The notes: a model not told the origin generated them from the sequence alone. Shown: positions 16,031 through 29,979, counted from the stretch's first letter. The stretch is 64,000 nt of DNA from Rhopalosiphum padi (GCF_020882245.1 NC_083598.1:59247858-59311857), one strand, 5' to 3'. Numbers and translations: made by a program.

Positions 16031-19000
16031 GATTTGCAACAATTTTCTTCTGCCCTGTTGCAAATATTTAGGCCAAAATGAATAATAATAATAATAATGA
16101 AATATTTAAAAAATATATATATTATAATATCATTTTCGACGAATGTCTGTTTGCAATCAAAATATCATGCTGTTTTAAACTAGGAATATTTATCGTTATT
16201 ATAAATATTTTAACATTTTTTAGCACATTCTCGATCGTAAAAAATATAAACCATATCGTTAAAAAGCCCCTTTTATAGACATTTTGTCATCGCAGTCTTT
16301 AATTTCATACGCCTAAACATATTTCTTTTAGCTAGATACCTTTAATATACAAATATCAAATATTTAACTAATTTAATTTATTAGATTTAGGTGTGTTAGA
16401 AGAGTTAAGTACAGAGTAGTGCAGTAAAAATTCTTGAAGCATTCCCTCAACTACGTAGGAATTTCACTTTTTATAAAAAAAAAAAAACCATAAATACGTA
16501 CAAACTATAATGTTAAAAATTATAAAACATTATAATCAATAATTATAATTTTCAAATCAGTATAGTCCCCATAACTTTGAAACTTTTATCGTTAAATATA
16601 AACTATCCTCGATATTTAAAAGTTAATAATTCAAAAACAACTTATTCGAGTTTCAAATTATACACATAGAAAAAATAATAATTATAACAATAATAATTAG
16701 CTAAACAATAAAAACAGTAAAATTAGATGGCGCTTATTTGAAAAAAAAATATGGCCTGTATTACCACATGACACAGTATTTAAATGGTGCAATAAAATTC
16801 AAAAGTAATTGAAAATCTGGTGTTTAAATATAACTAAAAAATTCCAAAAATCAAAATTTGAATAGATTATGGTTAAAAAAAAATCAAAGTGAGCATATAC
16901 CGGTTGATTCTCTTTGTATATAGTAATACTCGTATATTATCTTTATATACTATTAAAACGTGAAGCGATTTATTTTTATCTAAAGTTCTACTGGACCGAT
17001 TTTTATGATTTTTTTTTAACGCAAGTACTCGGTGAGCAGATAAGTCATCTAATGAGAAAAGTCTAAAAATGTACCAATTAAATAGTTTTCGGAAATATTT
17101 AGTTTCCGTGAAGCGATGAGCCCTGATTGCCGTGCGTACAGTCCACACATACACACATATTTACAACCCACACCTCCTATATATGTCTACTGCAGTATTG
17201 TCTAGCATAATATACATTGTGCACGCTCACATCCTACTTCTACTGCTATACGTTATCGTATCATTACTAGACGTCAATTCCGATAAGAATAGCTTTTCCT
17301 ATGAAATAAACAAAGCGCAATGTCACACATTGGATATAATAGGGTTGTATTTACCCTAACCTGTATTTAGTAATCGCCAAATTTATGTTGCCATGTCTAC
17401 AGTTAAATATTTTGAAAAATTAATTAAAAAAAAAAAAAACATTAACGACACATTATTATAACGATATAATTATACATTTTTATAATTATTCAACAACCTT
17501 ATATTTTTTTTTACCGTAACTCAGCAGTGTCGGGTATTTCAACTAGTATTACTTATATTTTATATATAATATAGATGTTAATTGTAATTACATTTCTATA
17601 ACGAGTGAGGCATATAATATATCTACCCTTGTTTTTTTGGAAACAATAGTTCCGTGCGAAGGTTTTTGATAAAAAAAAATGTCAACATACACCTTTATAT
17701 ATGTAGATTATTATTATACATTCTTCCATAATTAGGGTTCAGTATGCTGTGCTGCCGAGGCGCGCCATCGAAAAGTTGAATAACGACCTAATAATATTAT
17801 GCACACAATGGCCTTTCGACAAACTTCTGTACGCATTATACACGAAAACACGTGTATGTGAAACTTTTCAGTTTATCCATGTTTATCCCCAGCATAAGTA
17901 TTTATTATATATTAATAATACGTCTCGATCATTGTGCGTACAAAGCACACTACATCTACACAAGTATTATTATAATTTTATCGATCTGTTTATTTTGTGT
18001 AACGTTTCTATTTATTACTAAGTATACGACGTTCCATAAAATCTCGGTTTATGTTCAGATCATAATCATATGATATTGTAAAAATATTGAAATAAAATAT
18101 ATTTTGTATAACATCGTTATTTTGTTGATTTATGCTGTAGATTTCTTGTTCAAAATAAAAAGCTAAAATGTATCCACGGACATAGTTTTTAGAACATGTT
18201 TGATGTGAATAATTATCAAAATTACGCACGATATAAAAAGTTATAAAGCTTATAAAGCTTTTAAATAGGTTTATACATTAATTATAAATATGATATGCTC
18301 GTTCATAATTAATTTTTAATACGATCGATCCTTCGTCGTTTACAAGTTATAATTGATATTATATCATATTTATGTAGCCTTAATGCCTGATAAATTTAAA
18401 TAAACCCGAATAAACTTTTCTGTGATCACGCTGTTTTTTTAGATCCTTCATACTAGTATTTGATGAGTAGCCGCCATTGGCTACACCCGGCATAATTATT
18501 AATTTCATCATTGAGACATTATAATATGAGCTACACAAATCATTCTGAACTTTAAAAATTCTATTAGTATTTATTATTTTTAAATGCTACAATTTTTTTC
18601 AAATATTATATATAGCTTTATTAAATTATATTTAAGACTAGAAAATATTAAAACGAAATATATTAATGAAAAAAAAAATAATATTTTTGGGAGTTAAATG
18701 CCTAAATGCCTATTATAATTGAGATTTATTTCCCAAATATTATATTTAGATTAAAACGTACAATGCATTCAAACCGCAAATCTGTGGAAACGTTTTACTT
18801 CAAAGTATAACAATTATATAATTATTGGTTGAGAAAAGTTTTAAAGTACCTAGGTACAAATATTTCAAATTTATGTATATGAATGAATTGGATTATTTAG
18901 ATTATTTTTAGATATAATATTTTCTCGATTACCACTACTATGCTATCGTTCAATGTTTATGACAATTAAAATTGATACAATTATATATATGTAAATGGCA

Positions 19001-19032
19001 TGTGTGTTATATGAAATTGTCACTGGACTTAC

Positions 19033-19231
19033 CTGAATGTAAGGCAATTATTGTAATACACAGGAAGACAGCAATATTATAATTCTTAATGTTGTTGGCG
19101 TCGTGGGTGGAAAAAAAACCGTTTCGTGGCCATCCGGACGACTGCCATTGCGGTTCCGTCGTCGTCGACAATGGTAACGGAAGTGTCGCAGCACACGCAT
19201 GTAGGGAGAACTAACCGGCTCTGGAATCACA
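19033..19231 (-). pseudogene. candidate signal-peptide exon with a broken frame
   Basis: On the minus strand a GC-richer 199-bp block begins after TTTGCTTTCAG and ends in TTCAG followed by GTAAGT, both near-ideal splice sites. Its 3' part encodes a hydrophobic stretch, IAVFLCITIIALHSG, that looks like the end of a signal peptide and leaves the exon in phase 1. This frame has no ATG. Two ATGs in good context (19,146-19,148 and 19,131-19,133) lie upstream in a frame that hits TAA at 19,086-19,088. The two frames meet at a run of eight A (19,111-19,118 on +). A one-base length difference there would join ATG to the hydrophobic stretch. This could be an assembly error, an allele, a pseudogene, or chance. 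The protein family is unknown; further exons would lie to the left. Confidence 0.3.
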
Positions 19232-20260
19232 CTGAAAGCAAAGCATAAAAGCACCAGTTTAATATATATATTTTTCTTAACACCTTTTATTAACCGGATA
19301 TCCGGCAATTTTTGGCGCGCCGCGAAACGACTAGAACCCAAACAGAATCATCATATCCGAAGATGCCGATTTTAGAATAAAATGAAATATAATATGCAAA
19401 AATATATACATATATATATTTTTTTAAATCCTCTAATTATAGTAACAGTTTATTTTTGTATTCAACGAAACTCGTGTATCATTTGTATAGCAGATTAGTT
19501 GAACCATGTCTAAAAATAATAATTAATATTAACGTTTATAAATATCAAAACTCATAATAATTACGAGTATTTGTGTATGATTATTTATTATTTAGGTATC
19601 ATGACTGTATTTCATTATTACACTTATCGTTCTATAAAATGTTCATCTACTTACAACTTACAAAGCTTATAAGACCTATAAAATACCACTTCCTTTACCA
19701 ACCGCTATTAAGCATATAATATAACGTCTTGTAGTAAATAAGAAAACATGAAGATGCATTCGATGATAACAATTTCGCAGTATATTTATCCCAAATTCAA
19801 CACATATTTTTTAAATGTATTTCTTTTTGCTCTCATAATATATAAATTCCATTGTTGTATCTTATTTTTTATTCGCATAATTTGATAAAAATATTATAAA
19901 CGGGGCACTCCATATAATAATATAATTATTATAATTAATAATACGCGCACTTTATACTTAAATTAATATGTTTGTCTCCAATTAATTACTTTGTACAATA
20001 TTTACAGACACACTCGCACGCTTATTGATAATACTTCTCGAGGCTCACATAGAAATTTTAAATACCAACGATTCGTGAATATTCTATACATAATACCTAC
20101 ATCATATTATACTTGGCAATTCTTTTATCGAATAAAACTCATTATTTCAATATCTATTAAGGCTAATCAATCAATTTTTTTTTTTTAAATTTTAGTCGAA
20201 ATAAAGCAATACTTTTTAAAAAATCTATATTTTAGTATTTTTTATCGTAATATATTTTTT

Positions 20261-20568
20261 AAGCTTTAACTTTTTTGAACGAAAACATTCGTTTTTAATT
20301 TCATATTCTAAAGCAGAAAATTTTTCGGTGAATTTTCATACATAAAAATCGAAATTTGGTGGTAGTTTGAATTATAAGTACTTAAAGTTTAGGCGAGCAG
20401 AGTGAAGAGATACAGAGAAACCACGCAAAATGTTAGCCTACAACGCTTTATTTACCTAAACTTTAAATACTTATAACGCGTCCGAATTTCGATTTTTATG
20501 TAATGAAAAAGATTCTGCATTAGAATATAAAATTGAATGTTGTCATTCAAAAAAGTAAAAACTTAAAA
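20261..20568. repeat. long inverted repeat (foldback element)
   Basis: Two arms of roughly 115-130 bp face each other around a spacer of about 60 bp (20,394-20,454). Matching pieces include TTATAAGTACTTAAAGTTTAGG-type sequence against CCTAAACTTTAAATACTTATAA, CATAAAAATCGAAATTtGG against CCgAATTTCGATTTTTATG, and ATTCTAAAGCAGAA against TTCTGCATTAGAAT. Several mismatches show age. The arrangement fits a palindromic miniature transposon; no clear target duplication was found. Related arm sequence recurs near 45,845-45,915 and weakly near 5,730-5,760. Confidence 0.75.
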
Positions 20569-20569
20569 A

Positions 20570-23500
20570 TTATAAAAATAAAAATATAATTTTTTTTTTA
20601 AATGTTTTATTTTAACTAAAATTTATGCAAAAAAAATATTTTAAAAAACGTTAATAGATTTGAAATAATGAGTTTTGTTGCATAAAATAATCACCTATGC
20701 TTGTGTACACGAAAATTTAATTTTTCTCAATAGTTATTACTTATTAGTTTTTGAAACTATTATAATAATTGTCTAAGAAACATAATATTATAATATAAAT
20801 GCATAATATTATTTAAAGATTTAGAAATCAAGATCACATAATATTGTACAGTTATTTTTTTAAAGCATTAAAGTGGTTCTTTTTAAATTATTTTCACCAA
20901 AAAATCTAAAAATTTGGGTTATTTCCATTACATCTATATAACATACAGTATAATAGTAGGTATATATATTGTTTTTTCGACTTAATAGTAGTATTATCTT
21001 TTAATCTGTGATCAAATTCGTTTATTCTTCACAGTAGCTAATACAACTCAGCAACAAACGTCATATCAAAAATAATTAATTTGAGTGCTATAATAGAATT
21101 TCTATTCTGGAAGCTATTAAGAGATAATTCGTTGTGATGCGTCTATGATAGGCAGTTCTAAAAAGTCAAACTGTCAAGTAATTTTCTATTTGTCGGCCAT
21201 ATTCATTTTAATGTATAATATAACTTAATGTAAAAATTAAACTTTTGTTTAAAAACATTAGTAAACAATTTCGATTATATAATGATTTTTTAAGTCCTTT
21301 ACGTTTACATTTTTATTGATTGTTCGGTATTGTTATATCGATAACAATTAATACGTCTAAATATTTTATTTAATTAATGTCCAACAAGGAAATCTAACAG
21401 ACGATAATGAGACAGTGAAACAATTAACAAAATATTACTACATACATCACATTACAGCATATTATATAGGTACAGTGACACATTGAATTATAAAAATCAA
21501 ACCATAGATACTTGGCTATCAAACTGCATTTTTTTAATATTTGATGGATAGCCTACCATAGTTTTATACAATAATCATGATTGCTTCCATAGTAGCGATA
21601 AGAAGAAATACTAAGAGTATTGACACTAATATAAAAAGAAAAGACACGGAATTGAATAATAGAGTATACAATGTTGTATATGTTGAGAGAAGGAACAAAG
21701 CTAAAATCGGCAGAAAGCGAAGGAATATTTAGCATTAGACGAACAAGAGAATAATCATATTTGTGATGATCAATTTTCAGTAAGTATTACGCAGCTTAAA
21801 TGAGGAATTGGTTCTAAACACGATTGAATTTTAATTAATTTGTTACTAAACATTGATACCAAACAACTACAGTACTACACCATATAATAGTGTAGATCAA
21901 ATAAGAGCAAAATAAAAAGAACGATAGGAGTGCTAAAGGTGAACATTTTAGAGAGCCACTTTCATAAACTCAAAAATCTTAAGTGATGTACAAATAATTA
22001 TATTCATCATATATATAAGCATAATGACGAAGTTTAAAAAAATTCAAGTGGCCACGAAGAGAAAGTTAAATATTACAGTCTAAATTTAAAAGTTCAAAAT
22101 GGAATATGAGTAAAAGATAGGAGTACATGATCTTGTACGTCAGTCATACATGGCATTCTACATTACAAATCGATTTTAGGGTTAAAACGGTAGAATTAAA
22201 ATTCACTTATGGTGGATATTATGAAAACAAAATAAATTACTTTAACAAATTGCTTCTTTATATTTAAGTAGAATTTTATCCAATCTAGAAGAGGATAGCT
22301 TATTTTTATATAACATTAATAGTTTTACTTGAATATTGTATTTTAGAAATACGAGGACGTGTAGTATAGATGTAGGCTGTAGGGAGAGTTTCTGCCACTT
22401 ACGCAGCTCAATAATTTTGGAGGATTGTTTTTCAGTGATTGAAAGCAGAAAATACTCATATATATTTGGATGGAATTAAGTACTAAGTATACTCGTTACA
22501 GCAGTCAAGATTTAAAAGTCAACATCTAATAAATATATACAAATATTAAAGTTGAATTATAAAAATAATATTTCATAGTACTCTAAATAAAAATCTGGGT
22601 TTAAATATACATATATAACAAAAACACGATGATGTTAAAACAAAACTATATTAAATATACTTCCATGATATTATTTATAAAATATCACACTTTAACAGAA
22701 AATTGTAGATTAATTTAAATTAAAATAAAACATTTTGTATAATAATATAAAATATATAATATATTATTGGATTCATACATATCGTCTAGCAGAGATGTAC
22801 TATATATTATAGTATTAGAATATTATAATATGTCTGTTATTGATGATAAACAATAATGATCGTATTTTTTTTGTTATTTTTAATGAACCTATTATTATTA
22901 TGTCCGTTTTTGTGGTAATTTATTAATAGAGTCATTAACTTGATGAAAAGCTCCTTTTTTTTTACTTTTTAACTTATCTACCAGTTTAAGTGACCATTAA
23001 TAACTTAGCATTATCCAGTTGATTTGAATAATAATGCATTGAGACGTTAAAACCATGTTTTTAGATATCCTTATGGCCGTTATTAAATAAAAAAATTCAT
23101 TTTATAATATATTTTGTTAACCCGCACTGTGTACTAAGATTTTGAATGAAACATAGACCAGTTAATATTGTTTGATATAATGATTTATTATTAGTTACTG
23201 TATACGAGAATATAATTTCACCGGGTCACCACAGTGTGAATCAAATAAGATAAATATTTGATAAAATTGTTAATTATTTATTAAAAGAAATTTAGAGTTG
23301 TATAACCTATAACCGATACCTGTACACATAATTTTCAATAATTGTAGGTAATAATTAAAAAAAAAAAATTTTTTTTTAACTAATTTAAGTTGTATTTCTT
23401 TCCCTATTTACTTTAAAAGTTTAAATTTATAGTATATACCTATTATTTTTTTAACTTTTATAGTTATAATACCGTGAGGTATACGTTCTGTAGTCATTGT

Positions 23501-24080
23501 TCCAACGAATCATATTATTATGATACGTTAGATTCTTAGACATAAGTACATAATATATCATACACTTAATAACATAATATATATATATAGTATTATACTA
23601 TTATATACTCAGATTTTCGTGATAGTAATATAGTATATTCCGTGGGATGTTCTGCGACAGTTTTTAAGTTTCGCAAAACGCTTGTCGTTAACAGCCGACG
23701 CCTAGCGCACGCTGCTATATTATATAATATTATAATAATATATAATATACACTCGAGATACGTATTTTTGTTTTCCTCTATAAAGTATTATTTTACATCG
23801 TTATCGCATAAATCGCGCATAATGGTATATTTGAACTGGCGCGGCGAGCATATTATTTTCATTTCGATTTGCAGAGCGCGAACATTATTTTCCTCGTGTG
23901 ACATGTATAATAAATACACGTATATATACCAAGTAAATATAATAATACACATTTAACCTAAGAGCACGGATATTTCATACGGCTTTCGCGATCGTTTCGT
24001 TTTCAACGACTTTCTAATACCGTTGGATTAAAATATTTAAATAACTATTATGATAATATAATATATTTATATTATATTCA
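20570..24080. other. AT-rich stretch without a recognisable gene
   Basis: No coding exon, RNA gene or bounded repeat could be supported here. A small GC-richer patch at about 23,640-23,960 contains an open frame rich in Ile/Tyr with no domain; I treat it as chance. Confidence 0.5.
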
Positions 24081-24085
24081 TTATA

Positions 24086-24670
24086 CAGAGTGATTCACCA
24101 GACATCTTTACCCTCATTTTTATCCTCCATAATAATAATGTATTTAACCAAATTCTGATTTTTGAATTTTTTTTTTTGTACATTTTTATAAGCAGATTAT
24201 ATTTTTTTTAAATGGTCCATTCCTAAATTGAAATTCGTTTCCTAGTTATTAAATGTTATGTTTAAAGAATGATGGTCTCATATAAAATATAGCATATAGA
24301 TGTAATGTTTAATCTATTATGTCTTATTAATTATATTCAATGAATTTAAAAAAATAAAATAAAAATGTTTAAGTAAATTAATATTAATTACTATAATTTT
24401 GAAATCATCAACTATGGTACTTGGGCTATAACATCGAAACTTTTAAGATTGAGCTTCAATTTACATATATCAACTTTAAAAAAAAAATAATCTCCTTAAC
24501 AGATTATAGCAAAAAAAGGGTACATACTAATTTGAAAAAAAAAATGAAGTTAGTAAGGAAATTTGCAAGACAATCTAAAATTCTAAATATATAAAAATAT
24601 AGTCCTTAATTAATTTAATACATAATTTAAGTGGAAAAAAGGGTATGAAAATGTTTGGTGAGTCACTCTG
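24086..24670. mobile_element. non-autonomous TIR element with TA duplication
   Basis: The left end CAGAGTGATTCACCAGACAT pairs with the inverted right end (CAGAGTGACTCACCAAACAT), and both ends are flanked by TA. The 585-bp interior is AT-rich with no transposase frame. TA duplication and CAG-type ends fit a Tc1/mariner-like miniature element, although the superfamily is inferred only from the duplication. Similar internal words around 16,440-16,860 suggest an older, eroded relative. Confidence 0.75.
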
Positions 24671-24835
24671 TATACTGATAAACTGTATAAGTACTTACAT
24701 GAAGCACTTTCATATTGTTATATGTAATCAGGTCTTCTTTATTTTTGTAAAATATTCCTGGTTTGGTTATACGATTTTTAATAAATAAATATAATCGTTA
24801 TTATTATTTTTTTTTCTCGCAGCGTATATAATAAA

Positions 24836-24860
24836 ATAATAATAATAATAATAATAATAT
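24836..24860. repeat. AAT trinucleotide microsatellite
   Basis: About eight consecutive AAT units in the sequence. Confidence 0.85.
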
Positions 24861-24899
24861 AATATATGTGATAATTTCGAACAACACAAACACGTTCGT

Positions 24900-27800
24900 A
24901 TGTTAAACGGTTTTTGAGTTGGAATCGTTTATAAACTTTGTGGACGGGAGTGCGGTAAGGCGATAACGCATTCCTCTATCTCGTCGTTCGTTTCCACATC
25001 GCCAACCTTCCATATACACGATCTTTAAACAACTATGACTCGTTGGAAATTGCATTGCATTTTACCGAACGATTTACGGCCGAAACCCGTGAATACCATA
25101 TTATCATATTATTATCATGGTGATAATAATGCAAATTGTGCGACTCGTATTTAATGGAAAAACAAATTCGAAAATAATATTATTCGCTCGAACGATTATA
25201 ACGCTTTTATTTTTTTTCTCCAACGGTGCAGTGATATATAATATATATAATATGTATTATAAATTTATAGCTCTTTAAATAATTAGTTACTTTTCCATAG
25301 ATAAATAAATAATTTCCATTTTGTTTTTCAACTATATGTGAATTTAAGACAAGATAGTTTTGACAGTTCAATTTCGCATTTGAAAAATTATTTATCTACA
25401 TCTATACAATAATATTAATACATACGCAAGCGACTATTTAATTAAAATACCTACCAATTATATTATATCGTTTTTACAATACCCCTGAAGCCTGGCGACT
25501 ATTTAATTTTAAACTATAATTTTAAATAAAGTTATAGAGAAACGAAATGAGATTCCTTGCCAAGTTTAGTCGACGCAACAGTTTCGTTTGGAGAATTATT
25601 TATCTTTGTATTCGACACCGTCGTCTCACAAAAACCAATTGTTGAAGTTCGGTCGCAAAACACTTTTAAAATAATATTTTATTTTCTAGTTTTTTGACGC
25701 CAGCATTGTTACTGTTGAGTATCGAGTTCTCTAACCATGAGACTATACTTACTGCTATTCAAAATGTATGTATATTGAAAATTAAAGTATGTGCATTGAT
25801 ATATATAGACTGTAGGTGCGTGAAATTTTGTTATAAGATAACTTACTCACACATCGTATAACAAAAATATTCTGTTGTGTGATGAACCAAAGAATAAGTG
25901 TTTTTTGCATAATCTTATAGACATTTGCGCAATCATTGTTTTTTTTAAATATTATATAATTTTAATTTTAATTGTATTATCGTGCTACTATTAATATTAA
26001 GTATTAAAATTAAAATTTAAAATTGTGAATTGTGTTGTAAATAATTACATTTAAGTATTTATACTATTTGTTGCCAATGTTATATCGTTTGAATCTAAAA
26101 TACTAATAAATTTTACTAATGATGTTGCACATCAATATCATTAATTTGTACACACTACACAATGTATATCTGTAATTTTTATATAAGATACCTCCGATCT
26201 AATTAGGACGATTTTAAAAGTATTTTTTTTTTTTTTGTTGATAGTAATGATTATTATTCGACGCGTTGCAGATCGTTTTCTTTTTACTCGGGTGAAGAAG
26301 ATGAACGATGTTTCCGACTTTGAGGAGCTCGATGACTGGCACGTGGAGAGCGGGGGACGAAAACTTTTGTCCGCATTTAGGACCTTTTATGTATATATAT
26401 TATACATAATATAAAGGGACAGAACGGTTCTGTTCTGAAAAATCAAAGCGACACGCCATGAACGGAGGAAAGCAAACGACGTTTCGACATACCCTTCCCA
26501 ATCCACATTGACTGGTGAGTGGTCCACAGGGTGAGAGCCGAGAAAGAAACTTTGTGAGACGAATAATATATATAATATTATCCTTTATATTATTATAAAG
26601 TAGGGCCGGTAAAACGTTCGAATCAATTTGCTAATGGGGCGCGAACGTTCGCGGAGAAGCGATGAGTACGCTCGTACCCGATAATGATTACATATAAAAC
26701 AATATACATGTTTAGCTGATATAGTATATACCTTGTTACCTTGGTAGTATATAGTATATACGTATTAATAAACTATATATTATTTATTATACCTATATAA
26801 AACCGATTCAGTTGGTTTTGCGCTTCGGAGGAATGTGATTTTGACGGTATATTATAATAATAATATAGTCTCTAAAAAAACCCTCTTATCCCATCACACC
26901 ACATATTAAACCCTCTCGGCCACACTTTACCACCGTTGAGGACTCGATAACACTCCTGCAAGAGCCCACAGCTACCTATCCATTCGCATTACTATCATAT
27001 ATCCGCGGATATTTCACCGCGATGACGAAAGGGTGTATATTTGGCTTCGATTTAGTGGGGGTGAGCCGCGAGGGGAAAAAAGCGTATTTCGCCAAATCGA
27101 TTTTTACGCCCCACCGACCGATTTCGACAGTGCAATTCGACAATGCACCCCGACCCCACTCCACATCCACACTCACAGCTCCCATAACCCTGCGGCACCA
27201 AACCCTGGGCTGAGTCGACAAAGATTTACTCTCTTTAGATACAATATAATATATATACACTTATATTGGTATATATAGGTATATAAAATATAGCTGGACG
27301 CTGCGGAGGTTTCGAGGAATGACCCAGAGAGCAGTTCACATTCCGGACCCCGTGATACGCGAGGCTCAAGTCTCGAAGCCAAAAATCCGATGGTTGATAT
27401 CATCGCGTAGGATTCAATGAGTTTTCGTTAACCTCGACTTATACACGTGTACCATTATATTATACATACCTAGATTATTGCTACTATATCGTACACGTGT
27501 AAGTGTATAACGCGTAGTCTGGAATATATATATATAAATAAATAGCACACTCATACAATATATTATATATTATATACCTAATAATTTTGGTACGAAAATA
27601 TATTATATGAGGCGTAATTAAGCGTAAAAGTCATGTGCGTTCGAGCATTTCGCTTTCCCTTCGTACATATATGTATATATAGATACAAGAATATAATAAT
27701 ATGTTAACGTTCGACAACGTGCGACCAACTGTACATAACACATACTATACACTATACATGTACCTACTGTACCTACACACCTATATAATGTACTAATAAT

Positions 27801-29790
27801 TCGCGTTTGTCCAAAATAACGTGTTAGAAACCAAACAATCTAGTTTCACGACTGATGAAGCACCGACCACGAAATTAAACTACGTTAATAAATAATAATA
27901 AATTAATAAGTAATAACAATATAAATAAAAACACGACTTTTTCTTTTAAAATGTTGACTATTTTCTTTTTTTATAAATTGTAATAACTGTACCATTATCA
28001 ACACAATATGATATGTATATATATTATATATATATATATACATTAATGTACCATTTATTTTGATCAAAGTACAAAAACTTAAACTAAATAATCATATGAT
28101 TGTGATGTAAATATAATATATATATAATCGTTTGGTTTTTTAATGTAAATAAGTCAAATAAAGTATTATTAAGTAAAAGCGAGATGCATGAAATAGAGCA
28201 TTATACATAATGTGATTCATACGACATTATAAGTACGCGTTAATTGAGCTAAAATCATTAATCTTTATCATCGAACCATCCAACTTAATTTATATTCAGT
28301 ACGCCTTTATCCGATCAGCAGATTTTTTTTCTTCAATTATCGTCTTTTTATGTGTGTTGCAACGCTATAGTATTTATAACACCTACGAGTTTTTGAGTTC
28401 TCGAGTTCACGAGTCATTTTGCGTTTTTAATTTTAACGATTACACTCCCATAAAAGTGTTGGAAATATATGATTATAGTCATATAGAGTTTTCGGAAAGT
28501 TGATTGTGTGAACTGTGCGTAAATAATAAACTGGTACAAACGCACGGCTGGGGATTGGGGCGTCAAGCCGTCTACCCTTCTCTGAACGCAATCCGTAACA
28601 AACAGTTAGGGTCGGTGTGGCTCGTGCTCGGAATCAAAATACACACTTTAGAGCACCCTTACAATATAATAATCATCATCATGCATTATACCGATTGGTT
28701 AGAAAAAAATTAGTGAGCTTTTAAAAAGAATTTAAAAAATAACAGCTAATATTAAGCTCAAACGATACTATCAGGCACTTAATAAATAAAACTGCAGAAC
28801 AGCTCTTACATGGATAATATTTCTACCAGGAGTACTACTTACTGAGAATTTTCTATTGTTTACCGGATTACAGTCACAAATACCCGTTTACCATCATACT
28901 TAATATTTTTGATAATCATATCTGTACAATTTATTAACGTCTGTTTACTTTAAACATAAAAATATTATTTTAACAGAATAACCTTTATAATTAATAAAGG
29001 TTGGGAGTTGTTACACGAAAAAACTATCAATAAAACTGATTAACCTAAATAAATTGTAATTATATATAAAATATATTATTTAGTTTATTTTTATTTGTAC
29101 GAAATGATAATAATACGTCATGTTTATGTAGTATTATGGTCAGAGGATAACATTAATTCAGTACTTTTCAGTGAGCTACGGTGCGTATATTCCATAAAAT
29201 CTTTGTTATTGCTTATTTTTGCCTATTCAATGAAAATTACATGCTTAGTTTTAGATATATAAATTTACACATATTTGTTAAACATAGCTAAAAAAAATGT
29301 ATACACAAATTTCATGAAAATATTTTACGATCTGTAATTTAGGGTATAACATGATTTTAGATTTTATTTTTTTCAAATGGTATGATTCATAATTCATAAA
29401 ATCGCAGTAAAACGTCCATATAATTTTACGAAACACAATAAATTACAACATAAGAAAAAAATATCAACAGTTGCAAAACATTGCATAAAAATAGATCATG
29501 AATAAATTCTAATTTGCTATTTGCATGAAATACATTTAGTAGTTCACTTGGCAATGAGAATATGGATTGAAAAAAAAACATGCGAATATAATATTTTTTG
29601 AGCCCTAATAATCACGTTAAGTAAATGTATTAGATACTCGTATTTATGTCATATTATTACGTTAATATCATTATATATAATGTAATATTAATATTGTAAA
29701 TCACAAATATTACAATAAGTTTATTGCGCTTTTTTTTAACCACAGATAGTATATAATGTACACTAATAATTAATGACAACATAATAAAAT
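24900..29790. other. AT-rich stretch with GC-richer patches, no supported gene
   Basis: GC-richer blocks are at about 24,940-25,100, 26,260-26,540, 26,610-26,680, 26,930-27,400 and 28,530-28,640. The open frames in 26,976-27,403 overlap on both strands and differ in peptide content, a sign of GC-driven chance frames. Only the 26,272 candidate exon is listed separately. Confidence 0.4.
26272..26414 (+). other. possible exon / small ORF, unrecognised
   Basis: After a T-rich tract (about 26,222-26,236) and a CGTTGCAG acceptor there is an open frame with ATG at 26,301 and stop at 26,412-26,414. The middle is acidic with a plausible coding composition (NDVSDFEELDDWHVESGG), then it decays into TA repeats at its 3' end. 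A possible donor GTATAT lies at about 26,392. There is no match to a family I know. It could be a genuine short exon of an unseen gene or a chance frame. Confidence 0.2.
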
Positions 29791-29800
29791 ATGTATTATA

Positions 29801-29976
29801 CAGTGAAACTTCCATGATATAACGAACTTCTATTTTACGAAATTTTCTGTTTAACGCAATATTTTTTAGAACTATGAGCTTCATTGTTAATGAATACGTA
29901 ATTCTATTTAACGAATTCCTCCATATTACGAATTTTTTTGTTGCTTATTCGACTTCGTTATTTGGAAGTTTCACTG
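29801..29976. mobile_element. pogo/Tigger-like miniature element
   Basis: The element is 176 bp with terminal inverted repeats starting CAGTGAAACTTCCA on both sides, flanked by TA duplications (29,799-29,800 and 29,977-29,978). Subterminal sequence repeats ATAACGAA / TTAACGAATT motifs, typical of pogo-Tigger-like elements (Tc1/mariner superfamily). The interior is too short to code, so it would depend on a transposase elsewhere. Confidence 0.85.
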
Positions 29977-29979
29977 TAA

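Larger units (their letters stand above)
11620..19032. other. AT-rich stretch without a recognisable gene
   Basis: No convincing coding exon was found. Contents are AT-rich unique DNA, a TA microsatellite (about 12,163-12,194), an ATT microsatellite (15,996-16,030), and diffuse remnants around 16.4-17.1 kb that look like decayed transposon sequence. One remnant is a stretch near 16,960-17,010 resembling the reading-through part of old insect repeats. If the minus-strand exon at 19,033-19,231 is real, this would be its downstream intron. Confidence 0.5.

Noticed and set aside
16873..17154. 93-codon minus-strand frame
   Set aside because: The underlying DNA resembles old insect repeat sequence, and the peptide has no domain.
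17749..18021. 90-codon plus-strand frame
   Set aside because: It lacks an ATG at its start, and composition drifts to Tyr/Ile-rich; no family features.
26976..27403. Four overlapping open frames of 63-94 codons
   Set aside because: They overlap on both strands, have no recognisable domain, and none starts or ends at convincing splice or promoter signals.
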